DNA of 64,000 bases from Streptomyces sennicomposti (GTDB lineage: Bacteria; Actinomycetota; Actinomycetes; Streptomycetales; Streptomycetaceae), in assembly GCF_019890635.1 (NCBI RefSeq), contig NZ_JAIOAB010000006.1:153767-217766 (forward strand), written 5' to 3'. Under the pieces are notes generated by a model. The model worked only from the letters and a program-made list of their open reading frames with translations. It was not told the origin of the DNA and made no database searches. This document shows positions 1 through 9,045 of the stretch, piece after piece. Position 1 is the first letter of the stretch. The number at the start of each line of letters is the position of its first letter. Both the position numbers and the translations under genes were made by a program.

Positions 1-1987
<1,987 letters not shown>

Positions 1988-2069
1988 CGCACCCTCCCCT
2001 TCGACGGCGCACACGGTGCGTGCCGCGCGTGTGGTGTCCTCCGGCGGCCCGTCCGCCAGGAGTCCTCCG

Positions 2070-2092
2070 ATCCTCCCACGCACCACCGACAA
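2070..2092 (-). promoter_or_regulatory. RecA-NDp/PafBC-like promoter element upstream of the FdhF-type gene
   Basis: Read on the minus strand: TTGTCGGTG (2092-2084), eight bases, then GAGGAT (2075-2070). It matches TTGTCRGTG-N8-TANNNT except the first base of the -10. The coding start is 83 nt downstream, so unlike the repair genes this mRNA would have a leader. The function is inferred from the motif only. Confidence 0.5.
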
Positions 2093-2234
2093 CGCCGCGG
2101 GCCGGGCGGCGGAGGGAGCGGGACCTTAGCTTGCGGGGCGGGGGAGCGCGGAGCGCGGCCGGTCCGCGGGCGCGCGCCGTCCCCGCCCGCCGGCCGGCGG
2201 CGGGCGGCCGGGCCCGGGAGCGGGTGCGTCACGG

Positions 2235-2257
2235 CTGTCAGTGGTCCGTGGCAGGAT
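2235..2257 (+). promoter_or_regulatory. RecA-NDp/PafBC-like promoter of polA
   Basis: CTGTCAGTG (2235-2243), eight bases, then CAGGAT (2252-2257). One mismatch in each half of TTGTCRGTG-N8-TANNNT. The -10 ends 7 nt before the GTG at 2265, so the transcript is expected to be leaderless or nearly so. This element also decides between the two in-frame GTG codons. Confidence 0.6.
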
Positions 2258-2264
2258 CGGGGAC

Positions 2265-4991
2265 GTGGCAGAGACAGCATCGAAGAAGACCGACAAGACC
2301 TCCGGCGGTACCCGTCCCCGGCTGATGCTCATGGACGGGCACTCGCTGGCCTACCGCGCGTTCTTCGCGCTGCCCGCGGAGAACTTCACCACCGCGACGG
2401 GCCAGCCGACGAACGCGATCTACGGCTTCGCGTCGATGCTGGCCAACACGCTGCGTGACGAGGAGCCCACGCACTTCGCGGTCGCGTTCGACGTGTCCCG
2501 CAAGACCTGGCGCTCGGAGGAGTTCACGGAGTACAAGGCGAACCGCTCCAAGACGCCCGACGAGTTCAAGGGCCAGGTCCAGCTGATCGGTGAGCTGCTG
2601 GACGCCATGCACGCCGAGCGCTTCGCCGTCGAGGGCTTCGAGGCCGACGACATCATCGCCACCCTCGCCACCCGGGCCGAGGCCGAGGGCTTCGAGGTGC
2701 TGATCGTCACCGGCGACCGCGACTCCTTCCAGCTGGTCTCCGAGCACACCACGGTGCTGTACCCCACCAAGGGCGTCTCCGAGCTGACCCGGTACACCCC
2801 GGAGAAGGTCGTCGAGAAGTACGGGTTGACACCGGCGCAGTACCCGGACTTCGCGGCGCTGCGCGGCGACCCGTCCGACAACCTGCCCGGCATCCCCGGC
2901 GTCGGCGAGAAGACCGCCGCGAAGTGGATCAACCAGTTCGGCTCCTTCGCCGAGCTGGTCGAGCGTGCCGACGAGGTCAAGGGCAAGGCCGGGCAGAACC
3001 TCCGCGACCACCTGGAGTCCGTCAAGCTCAACCGCCGCCTCACGGAGCTGGAGCGGAACGTCGAGCTGCCCAGGACGGTCGCCGACCTCGCCAGGACGGC
3101 GTACGACCGCAAGGCCGTCGCCACGCTCCTGGACTCCCTGGAGATCCGCAACCCCTCGCTGCGCGAGCGGCTCTTCGCCGTCGACCCGGGCGCCGAGGAG
3201 GCCGAGGCCACCCCGATCGCGGCGGACGGCGTGGAGCTGGACGGCACGGTCCTCGGCACCGGCGAGCTGGCCCCCTGGCTGGCCGAGCACGGCGCCGGGA
3301 CGCTGGGCGTGGCCACGGTCGACGCCTGGGCGCTCGGCGCGGGCTCGGTCGCCGAGGTGGCGCTCGCCGCCGCCGACGGCAGCGCGGCCTGGTTCGACCC
3401 CGCGCAGCTGGACGAGACGGACGAGACCGCGTTCGCGGCGTGGCTGGCCGACGCGGACCGCCCCAAGGTGTTCCACGACGCCAAGGGCGCGATGCGGGTC
3501 CTCGCCGAGCACGGCTGGAGCGTCGACGGCGTCCGCATGGACACCGCGCTCGCCGCCTACCTGGTCAAGCCGGGCCGCCGCTCCTTCGCGCTGGACGCGC
3601 TGTCCCTGGAGTACCTGCACCGCGAGCTGGCGCCCGCCGCCGCGGCCGACGGCCAGCTCGCCTTCGGCGCGGACGAGGCCGCCGAGGCCGAGATGCTGAT
3701 GATCCAGGCCCGCTCGATCCTCGACCTCGGCGAGGTGTTCGAGGGCCGTCTCGAAGAGGTCGGCGCGGCCGATCTGCTGCGCGACATGGAGCTGCCCACC
3801 TCCGCGCTGCTGGCCCGCATGGAGCGGCACGGCATCGCCGCCGACCGGGCGCACCTCGAAGCCATGGAGCAGATGTTCGCCGGCGCGGTGCAGCAGGCCG
3901 TGAAGGAGGCGCACGCGGCGGCGGGGCACGAGTTCAACCTCGGCTCGCCCAAGCAGCTCCAGGAGGTCCTCTTCGGCGAGCTGGCCCTGCCGAAGACCAA
4001 GAAGACCAAGACCGGCTACACCACCGACGCCGACGCCCTGGCCTGGCTCGCCGCCCAGACGGACAACGAGCTGCCGGTGATCATGCTCCGCCACCGCGAG
4101 CAGGCCAAGCTCCGCGTCACCGTCGAGGGCCTGATCAAGACGATCGCGGCGGACGGCCGGATCCACACCACGTTCAACCAGACCGTCGCCGCGACCGGCC
4201 GACTGTCCTCCACCGACCCGAACCTCCAGAACATCCCGGTCCGCACCGACGAGGGCCGGGCCATCCGCCGCGGCTTCGTGGTGGGCGAGGGCTTCGAGTC
4301 GCTGATGACCGCCGACTACAGCCAGATCGAGCTGCGGGTGATGGCCCACCTGTCCGAGGACGCGGGTCTGATCGAGGCGTTCACCTCCGGCGAGGACCTG
4401 CACACCACGGCCGCCTCGCAGGTCTTCGGCGTCGACCGGTCCGCGGTGGACGCGGAGATGCGCCGCAAGATCAAGGCGATGTCGTACGGCCTGGCGTACG
4501 GGCTGTCGGCCTTCGGCCTGTCCCAGCAGCTGAACATCGAGGCGGCCGAGGCCCGCGCGCTGATGGACGCCTACTTCGAGCGGTTCGGCGGCGTACGCGA
4601 CTATCTGCGCCGCGCGGTCGACGAGGCGCGCGCCACGGGCTACACGGCCACGCTGTTCGGCCGCCGCCGCTATCTGCCCGACCTCAACAGCGACAACCGC
4701 CAGCGCCGCGAGGCGGCCGAGCGGATGGCGCTGAACGCGCCGATCCAGGGCACGGCGGCGGACATCGTCAAGATCGCCATGCTGAACGTGGACCGGGCGC
4801 TGCGCGAGGCCGACCTCAAGTCCCGCATGCTCCTGCAGGTCCACGACGAAATCGTCCTGGAGATCGCCCCGGGCGAGCGTGCGGCGACGGAGGAGATCGT
4901 CCGCCGCGAGATGTCCGGCGCGGTCCAGCTCCGCGCACCGCTGGACGTCTCGGTCGGAGTGGGCCCGGACTGGGAGTCGGCAGCGCACTAG
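2265..4991 (+). CDS. polA: DNA polymerase I
   Basis: 908 residues. Family A polymerase that fills gaps after excision repair and removes RNA primers. Residues 20 to about 300 form the 5'-3' exonuclease (LMLMDGHS near D24, VTGDRDSF, GDPSDNLPGIPGVG). The middle segment (about 320-520) occupies the place of the proofreading domain but lacks the DxE metal-binding motif, so proofreading is probably lost, as in other actinobacterial Pol I. The polymerase domain has motif A (ADYSQIELR, D684), motif B (RRKIKAMSYGLAYG) and motif C (QVHDEIVLE, D861). Y741 replaces the phenylalanine of E. coli, the residue type linked to dideoxynucleotide acceptance. Start chosen at GTG 2265, giving VAETASKK; GTG 2241 lies inside the promoter element. 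Confidence 0.97.
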   Translation: MAETASKKTDKTSGGTRPRLMLMDGHSLAYRAFFALPAENFTTATGQPTNAIYGFASMLANTLRDEEPTHFAVAFDVSRKTWRSEEFTEYKANRSKTPDEFKGQVQLIGELLDAMHAERFAVEGFEADDIIATLATRAEAEGFEVLIVTGDRDSFQLVSEHTTVLYPTKGVSELTRYTPEKVVEKYGLTPAQYPDFAALRGDPSDNLPGIPGVGEKTAAKWINQFGSFAELVERADEVKGKAGQNLRDHLESVKLNRRLTELERNVELPRTVADLARTAYDRKAVATLLDSLEIRNPSLRERLFAVDPGAEEAEATPIAADGVELDGTVLGTGELAPWLAEHGAGTLGVATVDAWALGAGSVAEVALAAADGSAAWFDPAQLDETDETAFAAWLADADRPKVFHDAKGAMRVLAEHGWSVDGVRMDTALAAYLVKPGRRSFALDALSLEYLHRELAPAAAADGQLAFGADEAAEAEMLMIQARSILDLGEVFEGRLEEVGAADLLRDMELPTSALLARMERHGIAADRAHLEAMEQMFAGAVQQAVKEAHAAAGHEFNLGSPKQLQEVLFGELALPKTKKTKTGYTTDADALAWLAAQTDNELPVIMLRHREQAKLRVTVEGLIKTIAADGRIHTTFNQTVAATGRLSSTDPNLQNIPVRTDEGRAIRRGFVVGEGFESLMTADYSQIELRVMAHLSEDAGLIEAFTSGEDLHTTAASQVFGVDRSAVDAEMRRKIKAMSYGLAYGLSAFGLSQQLNIEAAEARALMDAYFERFGGVRDYLRRAVDEARATGYTATLFGRRRYLPDLNSDNRQRREAAERMALNAPIQGTAADIVKIAMLNVDRALREADLKSRMLLQVHDEIVLEIAPGERAATEEIVRREMSGAVQLRAPLDVSVGVGPDWESAAH

Positions 4992-5076
4992 CCACGACGA
5001 AGGGGAGCGGGGCGCCTGGGCCGCCGGGCGACGACGCCAGGCACCCCGCCGACGCCCCGGGGTCGGCGGCCACCCC

Positions 5077-5193
5077 GGGCCACCGGCCGCCCCCGGGCCA
5101 CCGGCCGCCCGGCCGCCCCGGGCCACCGGCCGCCCGGCCGCCCCGGGCCACCGGCCGCCCGGCCGCCCCGGGCCACCGGCCGCCCGGCCGGGC
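5077..5193. repeat. GC-rich tandem repeat downstream of polA, 25-bp unit
   Basis: A 25-bp unit beginning GGGCCACCGGCC recurs at 5095, 5120, 5145 and 5170, with a shortened 18-bp copy at 5077. It lies in the 668-bp gap 4992-5659, where I see no convincing gene. The gap also holds an imperfect direct repeat of about 38 bp (5295-5333 and 5341-5378). Confidence 0.9.
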
Positions 5194-5388
5194 CGGGCCA
5201 GGCGGCCTTCGGCAGCGGGGGTGCAGCACGGCGGGCCGGTGCCGGCGCGCGCTCCCGTCCGGACGGACGGCTTGTTTCTTCAAGGGGGCCCGAGCTGACG
5301 GGCGGAGGGCATCCCCCGCCGGGCGCGCGGCCCCCGCTTCTGATGGGCGGAGGCACCCCCGCCGGGCGTGCGGCTCCCCGCCGACGCC

Positions 5389-5456
5389 CGGCGGGCACCG
5401 CGCCCCGGCGGGCACCGCGCCCCGGCGGGCACCGCGCCCCGGCGGGCACCGCGCCC
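5389..5456. repeat. Tandem repeat, 17-bp unit x 4
   Basis: Four perfect copies of CGGCGGGCACCGCGCCC start at 5389, 5406, 5423 and 5440. A 17-bp period shifts frame, so this is unlikely to be protein-driven. It lies in the same non-coding gap as the 25-bp array. Confidence 0.9.
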
Positions 5457-5659
5457 CGGCCGGGCCGGTCGTCCCCCCGGCCCGGCATCCGCCGCGCCCG
5501 CACTCCTCCCGCCCTCACCTGCCCCGCCCCGCCAAGGCCCGACAGCCCCGTCCTCCCAAGGCCGGCGGGTCGTTTCCGGGGCCTGCGGCCCGGGCGGGCC
5601 GTCACTCACGTGGCCCCCGCAGAGACGCAGGCCGCAGGACGGGCCGACAGGATGCGGGC

Positions 5660-6076
5660 ATGGGTATACGCATGCTCAACCACCGGCCGGCGGTATCCCA
5701 GACAACCGTCGGCGCGGCCCCCGCCGCGCCGCTCCCGCCGGTCCCGGCCCTCGCGGCCGGTGCAAGCACCGCCCGCGTCCCCACCGACCTCGCGGCCCCC
5801 CTGCGCCGCACCGCGAGCGGCCTGCGCCGTCGCCTCGCGCCCCGCGAGCCGCTGCCCTGGCGCCTGTGGGCGGACCTGACCCGCGGCTACGTCGCCCTGT
5901 TCCTCGCCCGCCTGCCGAGACCCGGCCCCGTGCGCACCGTCACGGTCTTCGTCGCGGCGCCTCCGGCCGCGGACCGGCCGAGCGGCCCGCCGCAACGCCG
6001 GCCGCGTCCGGACCGTCCCCCGCGGCACCCGCACCGCCCCCGTCGCGGACCCGGACGGCCGGACGCCACACCCTGA
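5660..6076 (+). CDS. Small basic hypothetical protein
   Basis: 138 residues from ATG 5660, with AGGA seven bases upstream. Codon use is strongly GC-third throughout, which argues for coding. The N-terminal half is Ala/Pro-rich. A central stretch, PREPLPWRLWADLTRGYVAL, then LFLARLPRP, looks like a folded or membrane-associating helix, and the tail is Arg/Pro-rich and probably disordered. I recognise no family. It converges on the DUF4184 gene and overlaps its 3' end by 137 bp, which is unusual and leaves doubt about at least one of the two C-termini. Confidence 0.4.
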   Translation: MGIRMLNHRPAVSQTTVGAAPAAPLPPVPALAAGASTARVPTDLAAPLRRTASGLRRRLAPREPLPWRLWADLTRGYVALFLARLPRPGPVRTVTVFVAAPPAADRPSGPPQRRPRPDRPPRHPHRPRRGPGRPDATP

Positions 6077-6851
6077 CCCCGGCGGCGTAGGCCAGCAGCC
6101 CCACCACCAGCCCGGAGCCCGCGCCGAAGCACAGCACCGGCACCAGGTCACGCACATCCGCCGACGGCCCGCGCCCGCCCCACCACAGCGCCACCCGCCG
6201 CACCGCCCCCGCGCCCGCGCAGCCGCCGATCACGGCCGCGGCCCGCCACCGGCCCCGCGACGACAGGACGGGCACCCCGCGCGGCTCGCCCGCCGGCGTC
6301 CGCCGCAGCACGCGCACCACGAACGCGACGATCACCACCGCCGCGACCGCCGAGCCGCCGTACTGGAGGTACCAGTACAGCGGCGCGCCCGCCAGCGGCC
6401 GGCCCAGCACCGGGAACACCCGCATCCCCCACCGGTCGAAGTGCGTGAACGCGTCCCACACCACATGCGTCAGCGCGCCCAGCGCCGCCGAGACGTACCA
6501 CCACATCAGCGAGGCGGGCCGCACGCGCGCGCGGGGCGCCCCGCACCGCGTCAGCGCCGCCCAGCGCCCCTGGCGGGCGGGCGGCAACAGCGCCACCAGC
6601 GGCTCGCGCACCAGCAGCCACGCCGCCACCAGCACCCAGGCGGTCAGCACGTCCACCGTGAAGACCCCGGCGAAGGAGTGCGTCACCGTGCCGAACTCCA
6701 TCGCCCCGGGTACGACACTCGCCGCGTAATAGGTCATGTCCGGCGCGAAGGAACCCGCGACGAGCAGCGCGGGCGTCAGCCGGCCCCGCCCGGTGCCGTC
6801 CCCGCGCACCGCCGGCAGCACGGCCGCCGCATGACTCAAGGTGAACGGCAA
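5940..6851 (-). CDS. DUF4184 family membrane protein
   Basis: 303 residues from a TTG at 6851, giving the family's usual beginning PFTLSHAAAVLP; GGGAG sits 5 nt upstream. GTG 6854 is the alternative start. The early LLVAGSFAPDMTYY and the later LGALTHVVWDAFTHFDRWG are typical of this metal-dependent-hydrolase-like integral membrane family, whose function is unknown. Several hydrophobic segments are visible (VDVLTAWVLVAAWLL, AVAAVVIVAFVVRVL, LVPVLCFGAGSGLVVGLLAY). The last 60 residues are Gly/Ala/Arg-rich and less convincing. It runs divergently from the lytic transglycosylase gene. Confidence 0.7.
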   Translation of the reverse strand: MPFTLSHAAAVLPAVRGDGTGRGRLTPALLVAGSFAPDMTYYAASVVPGAMEFGTVTHSFAGVFTVDVLTAWVLVAAWLLVREPLVALLPPARQGRWAALTRCGAPRARVRPASLMWWYVSAALGALTHVVWDAFTHFDRWGMRVFPVLGRPLAGAPLYWYLQYGGSAVAAVVIVAFVVRVLRRTPAGEPRGVPVLSSRGRWRAAAVIGGCAGAGAVRRVALWWGGRGPSADVRDLVPVLCFGAGSGLVVGLLAYAAGVRVWRPAVRVRDGGGAGAAGDGPDAAGVAAGRSAGPRPEAPRRRP

Positions 6852-7134
6852 CACGTCTCCCAGGCAGGCGATATGACCGGCCCCGGCGGCCCGTCGATCG
6901 GTGCCGCCCAGTATGCGGGACCCGCGATCACCGCACCCCGCGCAACAGCAAGTGGCCAATCGGTGAAAACCGGGCGCCAACCGGTCCCCTCGGAAAGGAA
7001 GTTGTCGTAGGGTCACCTGGGTCGTCCACCCAAAACGCTCCACGAGGGCAACCAGTACCGCGGGTCAACCGTCACAACAGGGCGAACAGGCAGGCACGGA
7101 CGGACGCTCGGCGTCCACGGGAGGGGTTCACTCC

Positions 7135-8961
7135 ATGGCGGCGCATTTCGGCAGGAGGCTCTACAAGGGGGCGGCCACCACGGCCGTGGCCGCGGTGGCC
7201 GTCGCGGCGCTCTCCGCTTCCGAGGCCCCCGGCGTGACGGTCGAGGACCAGGGAAGACCGACCACCGCCGGCGCGACGCCCACCCCCGACCAGCAGCCCC
7301 CGGCCGGTGACACCGCGACGGGCAACTCGCACTACTACACGGCGCTTCCCCCGCTCAACAGCCCCAGCCCCGCGCCCAGCACCGCCGTCGGCGTCCCGGT
7401 CACCGACACGCCCTCCGAGGCCGGCATACCCGCCACCGTGCTCGCCGCCTACAAGAAGGCGGAGGCCGAACTCCGCACCGCCAAGCCGGGCTGCAACCTG
7501 CCCTGGCAACTGCTCGCCGCCATCGGCAAGGTGGAGTCCGGCCACGCGGGCGGCGGCCGCGTCACCGCCGACGGCACGACGATCACCCCGATCCTCGGCC
7601 CGGCCCTCAACGGCGTCGGCTTCGCCCACATCAGCGACACCGACCACGGCGCCTACGACGGGGACAGCACCTACGACCGCGCGGTCGGTCCCATGCAGTT
7701 CATCCCCTCCACCTGGAAGTGGGCGGGCCGGGACGGCAACGGCGACGGCAAGAAGGACCCCAACAACGTCTACGACGCGGCCCTCGCCACCGGCCACTAC
7801 CTGTGCCGGTTCGGCTGGGACCTGTCCGACGCCCGCGACCTGCGCAGCGCGATCCTCAGCTACAACGCCTCCCAGGACTACCTGAACACCGTCCTGTCCT
7901 GGATGGAGTACTACCGCCGGGGCACCCACTCCATCCCCGACGGCACCGGCACCGTCCCGTCCGAGCGCCCCGGCGCGGGCGGCACACCCGGCACCTCCGG
8001 TACGACGACCCCCCGGCCGTCGTCCCCGTCGGTCCCCGCCACGGACAGGCCGAGCACCCCGGGCGGTACCGGGAAGCCGAGCACCCCGGGCAAGCCCGGC
8101 GGCGGGACGAGCACGTCCCCGACCCCGCCCCCGTCGTCGAAGCCGACCCCGCCGCCCAGCCGCACCGACATCGTGGACCACCTCGAGGACGTGGGCACGC
8201 CCAAGCTCACCGCCATGGCGGGCGACGCGTTCACGCAGAAGATCAGCGCCCGCGCCGAGACGAAGACCGGCAAGTCCGTCGCCAAGGTCAGGGTCCGGTT
8301 CGTGATCACCGGCGACACCGACGCCGCCTTCACCGGCGGCGAGAAGGTCGCCACGGTCGTCACCGACGACTCCGGCGTCGCCGTCGCGCCCGCGCTCCAG
8401 GCGGGCGAGAAGACCGGCGCCTTCACCGTCCGCGCCCTGGTCGTCGGCCGCACGACGCCGGGCCTCGACTACACGGCCACCGTCACCGAGCGCGCTGCCG
8501 ACGCCCTCGCCCGCACCGGCGACACCCCGCTCACCTGCGTCCCCGGCGGCGAGTTCGCCGACCAGGTCGAGGTGAAGGCCACCTACAAGGGCGCCGTCGC
8601 CGACAAGGTCGCGGCCACCGCCACCTTGATCAAGTCCGCCGACGACGCCACCGAGAACACCAAGGGCCCCTACTTCAAGGACGCCGACGGCAAGCCGGTG
8701 CGCACCCTGACGGACCTGCACACGGACGCGAAGGGCCTGCTGAAGCTGCCCAAGCTGTACGCCGACGACACCACCGGCACGTTCCTGCTCCGCGTGACCA
8801 CCGCCGGCGGCGCGACCCTGACCGTCGAACTCAAGGTCGCACCCGCAGACGCCTCGCCGAGCCCCAGCCCCAGCCAGGGCGAGAGCCAGAGCCCCGACAC
8901 GGGCACTGACCCGTCGACCGCCCCGAGCCCGTCGGCGACCGGTTCCTCGACGTCTTCGTGA
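7135..8961 (+). CDS. Secreted lytic murein transglycosylase with Ig-like C-terminal domain
   Basis: 608 residues. ATG 7135 follows GGGAGGGG. Residues 1-30 look like a signal sequence (RRLYKGAATTAVAAVAVAAL). A Pro/Ser/Thr-rich linker follows. Residues about 95-265 form an SLT_2/MltB-like catalytic domain with LAAIGKVESGHAGGG (catalytic Glu about E134), AVGPMQFIPSTWKWAG and the late SYNASQDYL. A second Ser/Pro-rich linker leads to about 250 residues rich in beta-strand sequence that resemble Ig-like or filamin-type repeats (VRVRFVITGD, TFLLRVTTAGGATL). Expected to cleave peptidoglycan glycan strands outside the membrane. It converges on hrpB across a strong hairpin. Confidence 0.88.
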   Translation: MAAHFGRRLYKGAATTAVAAVAVAALSASEAPGVTVEDQGRPTTAGATPTPDQQPPAGDTATGNSHYYTALPPLNSPSPAPSTAVGVPVTDTPSEAGIPATVLAAYKKAEAELRTAKPGCNLPWQLLAAIGKVESGHAGGGRVTADGTTITPILGPALNGVGFAHISDTDHGAYDGDSTYDRAVGPMQFIPSTWKWAGRDGNGDGKKDPNNVYDAALATGHYLCRFGWDLSDARDLRSAILSYNASQDYLNTVLSWMEYYRRGTHSIPDGTGTVPSERPGAGGTPGTSGTTTPRPSSPSVPATDRPSTPGGTGKPSTPGKPGGGTSTSPTPPPSSKPTPPPSRTDIVDHLEDVGTPKLTAMAGDAFTQKISARAETKTGKSVAKVRVRFVITGDTDAAFTGGEKVATVVTDDSGVAVAPALQAGEKTGAFTVRALVVGRTTPGLDYTATVTERAADALARTGDTPLTCVPGGEFADQVEVKATYKGAVADKVAATATLIKSADDATENTKGPYFKDADGKPVRTLTDLHTDAKGLLKLPKLYADDTTGTFLLRVTTAGGATLTVELKVAPADASPSPSPSQGESQSPDTGTDPSTAPSPSATGSSTSS

Positions 8962-8986
8962 TCCGCGCGGCACGGACCTGAACCCG

Positions 8987-9015
8987 GGGGCGCCCTCCGC
9001 CACGGCGGGCGCCCC
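8987..9015. terminator. Bidirectional terminator-like hairpin
   Basis: GGGGCGCCC (8987-8995) and GGGCGCCCC (9007-9015) form a perfect 9-bp stem with an 11-nt loop between the convergent transglycosylase and hrpB genes. No U-tract follows, which is normal for Streptomyces. Confidence 0.65.
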
Positions 9016-9045
9016 TCGCCGTCCGCGTGCCCGGTCGGCGCGCCC

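Noticed and set aside
2924..6076. 1050-codon plus-strand frame across polA and the repeat tract
   Set aside because: It is an out-of-frame reading of polA followed by repeat DNA; only the last 138 codons from 5660 are plausible.
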